The notes beneath the pieces were generated by a model. It had not been told where the DNA came from. It did no database searches and saw only the letters and a program-made list of their open reading frames with translations. Below are positions 59,657 to 64,000 of a DNA stretch of 64,000 nt, piece by piece (position 1 is the first letter of the stretch; every line of letters begins with the position of its first letter). Both the position numbers and the translations under genes were made by a program. The DNA comes from Nibrella viscosa (lineage in GTDB: Bacteria; Bacteroidota; Bacteroidia; Cytophagales; Spirosomataceae), in assembly GCF_039541875.1 (NCBI RefSeq), contig NZ_BAABHB010000015.1, positions 1-64,000 of the forward strand. Reading direction: 5' to 3'.

Positions 59657-60733
59657 ATGAAACTTTTCAAATGCACTCACTGCGGCAATCTGCTGTATTT
59701 TGAGAATTACCGCTGTGAGCAGTGTGGCTATCCATTGGGCTTTGTAGCGCATTCGCTCGAACTGCGGCCGCTGGTGCCGCAAAAAAACGATACTTATACG
59801 GTTTACAACGATGAGGCAACTCTCTACCGGTACTGCGCCAACCATCAGTACGGCGTCTGCAACTGGCTGGTGGCCGAGGGCAGCCAGACCGACTATTGTA
59901 AGGCCTGCACGCTGAACCGCACCGTACCAAACCTGAGCAGGCCGGAGTACGTGCAGCGCTGGCAGGTCATTGAAACGGCCAAGCACCGGCTGGTGTACAG
60001 CCTGCGCCGGATGAAACTGCCGCTGGTCAGCAAAACCACCGACCCGGATAAAGGACTTTCCTTCGATTTCCTGGCCGATGAAAACCCCGACGGCAACCAG
60101 CGCATCCTGACCGGCCATACCGGCGGCCTCATTACCCTCAACATTGCCGAAGCCGACGATATTGAACGCGAAATGACCCGCAAAGCAATGGATGAGCCGT
60201 ACCGAACCGTGCTGGGCCATTTCCGGCATGAGGTGGGTCACTACTACTGGGACCAGCTCATTGATGGATCTGATTATCTGGACGAGTACCGCCGGTTGTT
60301 CGGCGATGAACGCCGGGATTATGCCGACGCCCTGAAGCAGCATTACGAGCAGGGCCCGCCCACCGACTGGCCGAAGGAGTACATCAGCTCCTACGCCAGT
60401 ACCCACCCCTGGGAAGACTGGGCCGAAACCTGGGCGCACTACCTGCACATCATCGACACGCTCGAAACCGCTTATTCCTTTGGTCTAAGCGTGCAGCCGC
60501 GTGTAGTAGAAGACGGTACCCTGCTGACGGCCGACCTGAATACCGACCCCTACAATCTTGATAATTTCGAGACGCTGATGAGCCTGTGGCTGCCGCTGTC
60601 TTTTGCCATGAACAGCATCAACCGCAGCATGGGCCACCAGGATCTGTACCCGTTTGTGATCCCCCCCCGCGTAATGGAGAAGTTGAGTTTTATCCACCGG
60701 GTATGTTACGAAGCCAGGATGGTGCTGGGGTAG
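59657..60733 (+). CDS. Putative zinc-binding metallopeptidase with zinc-ribbon front
   Basis: 358 residues. Zinc-ribbon cysteines CTHCG / CEQCG (6, 9, 20, 23), with more cysteines at 60, 68, 81 and 84. The catalytic HEVGH is at 191-195 (Glu192) in FRHEVGHYYWDQLI, with PWEDWAETWAHYLHI downstream that may supply the third ligand. This fits the putative zinc-binding metallopeptidase family DUF2248. Substrate is unknown; no signal peptide, so cytoplasmic. It follows a strong terminator, so it has its own promoter. Confidence 0.85.
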   Translation: MKLFKCTHCGNLLYFENYRCEQCGYPLGFVAHSLELRPLVPQKNDTYTVYNDEATLYRYCANHQYGVCNWLVAEGSQTDYCKACTLNRTVPNLSRPEYVQRWQVIETAKHRLVYSLRRMKLPLVSKTTDPDKGLSFDFLADENPDGNQRILTGHTGGLITLNIAEADDIEREMTRKAMDEPYRTVLGHFRHEVGHYYWDQLIDGSDYLDEYRRLFGDERRDYADALKQHYEQGPPTDWPKEYISSYASTHPWEDWAETWAHYLHIIDTLETAYSFGLSVQPRVVEDGTLLTADLNTDPYNLDNFETLMSLWLPLSFAMNSINRSMGHQDLYPFVIPPRVMEKLSFIHRVCYEARMVLG

Positions 60734-60752
60734 TTGATAGCCCGCTGGTACA

Positions 60753-61415
60753 TTATGACACCCGTTTCGCCTTCTCCTGCTGGTACGCATGGTAAGAGTA
60801 CCATAGCGACCAGAAAACTACCAGCATAATACTTCCCATAAAAGCCCAGATTTTTACGGGGAGGGGAATCAGCAGGGCTAATACCGCAGCCAGCAGGCCA
60901 ACAGCCACAAAAACAGGCGCAGCTTTCTGGTGCGTCCGGCGCCAGACCGTTTCGCTCTCCAGCGTCCAGGGTGTGCGGATGCCGACAAAATAGTTGGGCC
61001 GGATGCTGTACATGGCATTGCCGATACCCGCCAGCATCAGGCCCGAACCCGCCAGAATATACGTCAGAAAAGACTCACCGGCCGCTCCGGTTGCCGTGGC
61101 ATACCACATAAATGACACCAGGACAGCCCAGAAAACGGCAATCACCAGCCGGATTTTATAATACGATGTGGTGTTCAGATTCTGCTTTGGGTCAAGGGCC
61201 GGAATGAACCGGAACAACAGATACAGGAATACCGTCATGCCGCCGAATAGGCCGATCAGACCCAGTTTAGGACCATACTGGTCTGCCTGCCCATCCGGTC
61301 CATAATGAAACGGTACCGTTTCGGGTAACTGATTATACAGTACCAGCAGCATAACAAAGGGTAAGGCCAGCACTGCCAGCAATACCCAGTCTGAATACAA
61401 TACATTCTTTTTCAT
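60753..61415 (-). CDS. SdpI-family membrane protein (DUF1648)
   Basis: 220 residues with six or so membrane helices. Its first helix has the DUF1648-like LPETVPFHYGPDGQADQYGPK loop. SdpI of B. subtilis is the immunity/receptor partner for the SdpC toxin and sequesters SdpR at the membrane; no SdpC-like gene is seen here. It follows sdpR by 12 bases. Confidence 0.88.
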   Translation of the reverse strand: MKKNVLYSDWVLLAVLALPFVMLLVLYNQLPETVPFHYGPDGQADQYGPKLGLIGLFGGMTVFLYLLFRFIPALDPKQNLNTTSYYKIRLVIAVFWAVLVSFMWYATATGAAGESFLTYILAGSGLMLAGIGNAMYSIRPNYFVGIRTPWTLESETVWRRTHQKAAPVFVAVGLLAAVLALLIPLPVKIWAFMGSIMLVVFWSLWYSYHAYQQEKAKRVS

Positions 61416-61427
61416 AGTCGTAAATGG

Positions 61428-61697
61428 TTATTGAGGGTGAGAATTCTGTCGAATTGTCAACAGCCAGGCCAGCAGTTCATCCAGCACAGTGGTGTTGATG
61501 GTGTAGATAATAAACTGCCCTTTTTTCGTGGCCTCGACCAGGCCCGCCTGTTTCAGCAAATCCAGATGGTGCGAAATGCTGGGCCGGGTCATGTCGAATT
61601 GCTCCGCAATCTCCCCGGCGGTCAGGTCGGCCTCCCGGAGCAGGTCCAGGATCTGCCGGCGCGTCGGATCATTCAGGGCTTTAAACAAAGCATTCAT
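61428..61697 (-). CDS. SdpR-like ArsR-family winged-helix regulator
   Basis: 89 residues, one winged helix: ALNDPTRRQILDLLREADLTAGEIAEQFDMTRPSISHHLDLLKQAGLV, then a beta wing KGQFIIYTINTT. Matches the SdpR/ArsR repressor family without the metal-binding cysteines of ArsR. Adjacent to sdpI (12 bases) as in B. subtilis, where SdpR represses its own operon and is held by SdpI. A palindrome just upstream of its start is a likely operator. Confidence 0.88.
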   Translation of the reverse strand: MNALFKALNDPTRRQILDLLREADLTAGEIAEQFDMTRPSISHHLDLLKQAGLVEATKKGQFIIYTINTTVLDELLAWLLTIRQNSHPQ

Positions 61698-61714
61698 ACG
61701 GCTGTTATTAAATA

Positions 61715-61732
61715 ATTAGACAATTATCTAAA
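61715..61732. promoter_or_regulatory. Possible operator of sdpR-sdpI
   Basis: Palindrome TTAGA-CAATTA-TCTAA centred 26 bases before the sdpR start, of the size and AT-rich nature of ArsR-type operators. Confidence 0.5.
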
Positions 61733-61833
61733 TAACCGGCGAGCCGAAGAAGGGTTTTCGGATAAATGGCTTTGGAATTTGATAACCGGTACAAATAAGA
61801 AGGGCGACAAAACGCAGGAGCCTGTCCTTCTAC

Positions 61834-61841
61834 TATCTTTG
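61834..61841 (+). promoter_or_regulatory. Probable -7 box for the second 7TM-AraC gene
   Basis: TATCTTTG on the plus strand, a perfect TAnnTTTG, 22 bases before ATG 61864. Confidence 0.4.
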
Positions 61842-61863
61842 TATAGATACCTAATGGGGTACT

Positions 61864-63057
61864 ATGTCGCTTTCGTTTCTGCAACTGGTATTGATTTCTG
61901 GTGCCCTGCAAGGTTGTTGCCTGGCGGTACTGCTGTTTACCCGCCCGGTCAACCAGTTGGCGAATCGGCTGCTGGGGACTGTCATGGTCCTGATGGCTGT
62001 CCAGACCGCGCTGGTTGCCTTCGACAACCGGGAATTCTTTATGCGGTTTCCGCACCTGAGTCATGTGGGCTGGTCGCTGCCTGCCCTGTTCGGACCGCTG
62101 CTGTTCCTGTTTACGCAGAAACTCATCAGCGAGCGCCCGCGCTGGCAGCGCACCGACTGGCTGCATTTTGCCCCCTTTGTGCTCATTCTGCTGTACCTGC
62201 TGCCATATTACCTGCAATCGGCGGACGCTAAGCGGGCGTATCTGTCGAACTTCGAGCGCTCCTTGCAGGACGATTTTGGCCCCGTCAATAGTCTGCTCAA
62301 TGTGCTGCATATTGTGTATATCTCGGCGGCTGTGTATTTGCTTCGCCGGCATGAACAGCGGGTGCTCAATGAGTTTTCGGAAGTTTACCGGCTGCGGCTC
62401 CGGTGGCTGCAGCAGTTTCTGTCGCTGGTACTGGGGCTCATTGTTTCGTCGGTGATCATCTTTTACGCCCGCAAGTGGAACATTCCCGGTCTGGGCGACC
62501 TGTATAGGTATCACTACCTGGGCGTGATTGTCCTGATCTACTGGATCGGCTACAAAGCCCTGTCGCAGCCGGTCCTGTTCAATCAGAAACCGGCGGTTAC
62601 AACGGCAGAACGCCACCAGGTACCTCCACCTATACCCGCTATTGCTCCGGTGGTCGCTATGCCGGAGAACGCGGATAAATACAAAAAGTCGGCTTTGCCC
62701 GATGAACTCGCCGATCGTTACCAGACCCGGCTGCTGGCGTACATGGATGAGGAGAAGCCGTATCGTAACCAGACGCTGACGATCCACGAACTGGCCGACG
62801 TGCTCGGGATCTCCAAACACCATTTGTCGCAGGTACTCAACGACCGGCTGGGCCGGAATTTCTATGACTTCGTAAACGAGTACCGGGTGGCCGAAGTGAA
62901 ACGGCTGCTCACCGACCCGCAGTACAGCCACTACACCACGCTGGGTATTGCCGAAGAAGCGGGGTTCAACTCTAAGGCTACTTTCAACGCCGTTTTCAAG
63001 AAAATGACGGGTCAGACCCCGTCCGAATACGTCGGGAGAGCCGGTAAACTGGTCTGA
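61864..63057 (+). CDS. AraC-family regulator with an N-terminal membrane domain
   Basis: 397 residues, same architecture as 34614-35822: about seven hydrophobic segments (start SFLQLVLISGALQGCCLAVLLF), then a Pro-rich linker (PPPIPAIAPVV) and an AraC domain with LADVLGISKHHLSQVLNDRLG and GIAEEAGFNSKATFNAVFK. It is divergent from sdpR and followed 72 bases later by the S41 peptidase gene on the same strand, a possible target. Confidence 0.9.
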   Translation: MSLSFLQLVLISGALQGCCLAVLLFTRPVNQLANRLLGTVMVLMAVQTALVAFDNREFFMRFPHLSHVGWSLPALFGPLLFLFTQKLISERPRWQRTDWLHFAPFVLILLYLLPYYLQSADAKRAYLSNFERSLQDDFGPVNSLLNVLHIVYISAAVYLLRRHEQRVLNEFSEVYRLRLRWLQQFLSLVLGLIVSSVIIFYARKWNIPGLGDLYRYHYLGVIVLIYWIGYKALSQPVLFNQKPAVTTAERHQVPPPIPAIAPVVAMPENADKYKKSALPDELADRYQTRLLAYMDEEKPYRNQTLTIHELADVLGISKHHLSQVLNDRLGRNFYDFVNEYRVAEVKRLLTDPQYSHYTTLGIAEEAGFNSKATFNAVFKKMTGQTPSEYVGRAGKLV

Positions 63058-63129
63058 TTCGGTCGGATTAGACGACAGATGGGAGAATTAGCCGCAATTT
63101 TGGGGCGTAAATCAAGTCCACACCACATC

Positions 63130-64000
63130 ATGAAAACGATTCTATCCCTTGCCGCCTGGTGTCTGCTAACCGGTAGCGCCTACGCACAAACAACCGCTCC
63201 GACGCCGGAAGAACCCTTGCTGACGGTGCCGCAACTCCAGGAAGACTTCAGCCGCTTTCGGACGGCGCTGGAGGAAGTTCACCCCGAAATGTACCGCTAC
63301 ACACCGAAGCAAACGTATGACTCCCTGTTTGCCGCAACAGCAAAACAGCTTCATCAGCCCATGTCGCGGCAGGCGTTTTATGTTACCCTGAACCCGCTGG
63401 TTGCTGCCTTGCATTGCGGCCATACCAAATGGCTGGTCGCCGGCCGTGACGAGCATTACCCGTTCCACCCGGATCGGCAGTTCCCCCTAAAGTTATATTT
63501 TCTGGGCGAGCAGGCCTGGGTGGTTGCCAACTACGGTTCCGGCGCCGTACCGGCCGGGGCAGAGATCGTAGCGATAAACGGTCGGCCGATGGCAACGGTC
63601 ATCCGGCAACTGCTGCCCCGTCTGACCTTCGCCGACGGCAACACGGTGAACGGGAAATACGCCGACCTTAACCAGTTCTTCTCCGGCTTCTACGCGACCT
63701 TTATCGAGGCTCCGGCCGTGTTTGCTATCACCTACAAAGCCGGAAATGCCGAGAAAACTGTAAGCCTGCCGGCTACCACGGAGCAGAAAATCAGAGAAGT
63801 TGAACAAGCTCCTAAACCGGCCTCGCAGCAGCCCTTTCGCCTGACGTTTGCCGATAACCAAACCGCCATCATGACCATTGAGCGGTTCTGGAGTATGGAG
63901 AAGCAAGAGGATTACAAAGCCTTCCTGAAAAACTCCTTTAAACAGATCAGCCAGAAGCAAATACAGAATCTGGTGCTCGACCTGCGCAACAACGAGGGTG
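63130..64000 (+). CDS. S41 family peptidase (C-terminal processing protease-like), cut at the window end
   Basis: 290 residues are visible. The signal peptide MKTILSLAAWCLLTGSAYAQ is followed by a helical domain (FSRFRTALEEVHPEMYRYT), then a PDZ-like stretch (AVPAGAEIVAINGRPMATVI) and the S41 opening QNLVLDLRNNEG. The catalytic Ser lies beyond the window. It probably is a periplasmic processing protease. The 7TM-AraC regulator sits just upstream. Confidence 0.85.
   Translation, partial: MKTILSLAAWCLLTGSAYAQTTAPTPEEPLLTVPQLQEDFSRFRTALEEVHPEMYRYTPKQTYDSLFAATAKQLHQPMSRQAFYVTLNPLVAALHCGHTKWLVAGRDEHYPFHPDRQFPLKLYFLGEQAWVVANYGSGAVPAGAEIVAINGRPMATVIRQLLPRLTFADGNTVNGKYADLNQFFSGFYATFIEAPAVFAITYKAGNAEKTVSLPATTEQKIREVEQAPKPASQQPFRLTFADNQTAIMTIERFWSMEKQEDYKAFLKNSFKQISQKQIQNLVLDLRNNEG

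Noticed and set aside
61708..62931. Minus-strand open frame of 407 codons
   Set aside because: Antisense to the 7TM-AraC regulator; Gln- and Arg-rich with no domain; shadow.

Overview
The window looks like a chromosomal segment of a Bacteroidota bacterium, most likely order Cytophagales near Spirosoma (an inference from gene content; no 16S or other marker is present). Three things support this. Eight genes have a perfect TAnnTTTG promoter box within about 100 bases of the start, which is the Bacteroidota housekeeping -7 element, and Shine-Dalgarno sites are rare. The families are typical of the phylum: 7TM-AraC regulators, TIG-repeat and other lipoproteins, DUF1080/3-keto-disaccharide hydrolases, a Tricorn-like protease, a sorbosone dehydrogenase-like/cytochrome c fusion, and DUF4918 uracil glycosylase. 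Many junctions also carry short paired hairpin repeats. I see no tRNA, rRNA, CRISPR array or prophage.

Layout. 0-0.5 kb: end of an IS3-like element, a probable broken gene tail and a large nested inverted repeat. 0.5-6.3 kb: fused aspartokinase/homoserine dehydrogenase (thrA), a VOC protein, glutamate racemase (murI) and a divergent ceramidase-like membrane protein. 6.3-11.4 kb: a VWA protein and a MgChl/MoxR-type AAA+ ATPase that probably work together, with a seven-TIG lipoprotein between them on the other strand, then a YbjQ protein. 11.5-16.5 kb: an RsbQ/KAI2-like hydrolase coupled to a GAF-PAS histidine kinase, a SMUG2-like glycosylase, a lipoprotein and a beta-lactamase-like hydrolase. 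16.7-25 kb: gyrB, ppk1, a nucleoside transporter, an acyl-CoA ligase and a phosphodiesterase.

25-31 kb: a complete tripartite RND efflux operon. 31-41 kb: small secreted protein, bioB with a textbook promoter, acyltransferase, 7TM-AraC regulator, sppA, ppa, a GT2 glycosyltransferase, a TrmN6-like methylase and RNase H. 41-47.6 kb: DUF1080 protein, Tricorn homologue, small secreted protein and a lipoprotein lipase-like hydrolase. 47.7-52.5 kb: a tight minus-strand set aroQ - class V aminotransferase - MazG-like - pepT, with xerD divergent from it and a methyltransferase. 52.6-54.5 kb: second class V aminotransferase and sixA overlapping a small membrane protein. 54.6-59.4 kb: two DUF1080 proteins and the dehydrogenase-like/cytochrome c fusion, probably a periplasmic sugar-oxidation set. 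59.6-64 kb: zinc metallopeptidase, sdpR-sdpI, another 7TM-AraC regulator and the start of an S41 peptidase that runs off the end.

The most distinctive features beyond the genes are (a) repeats built from inverted pairs of hairpins with three-base loops, in several unrelated sequence families; (b) palindromes that incorporate the stop codons of convergent genes; (c) the RsbQ-like hydrolase/histidine kinase pair; and (d) the sugar-oxidation cluster with its heme fusion.
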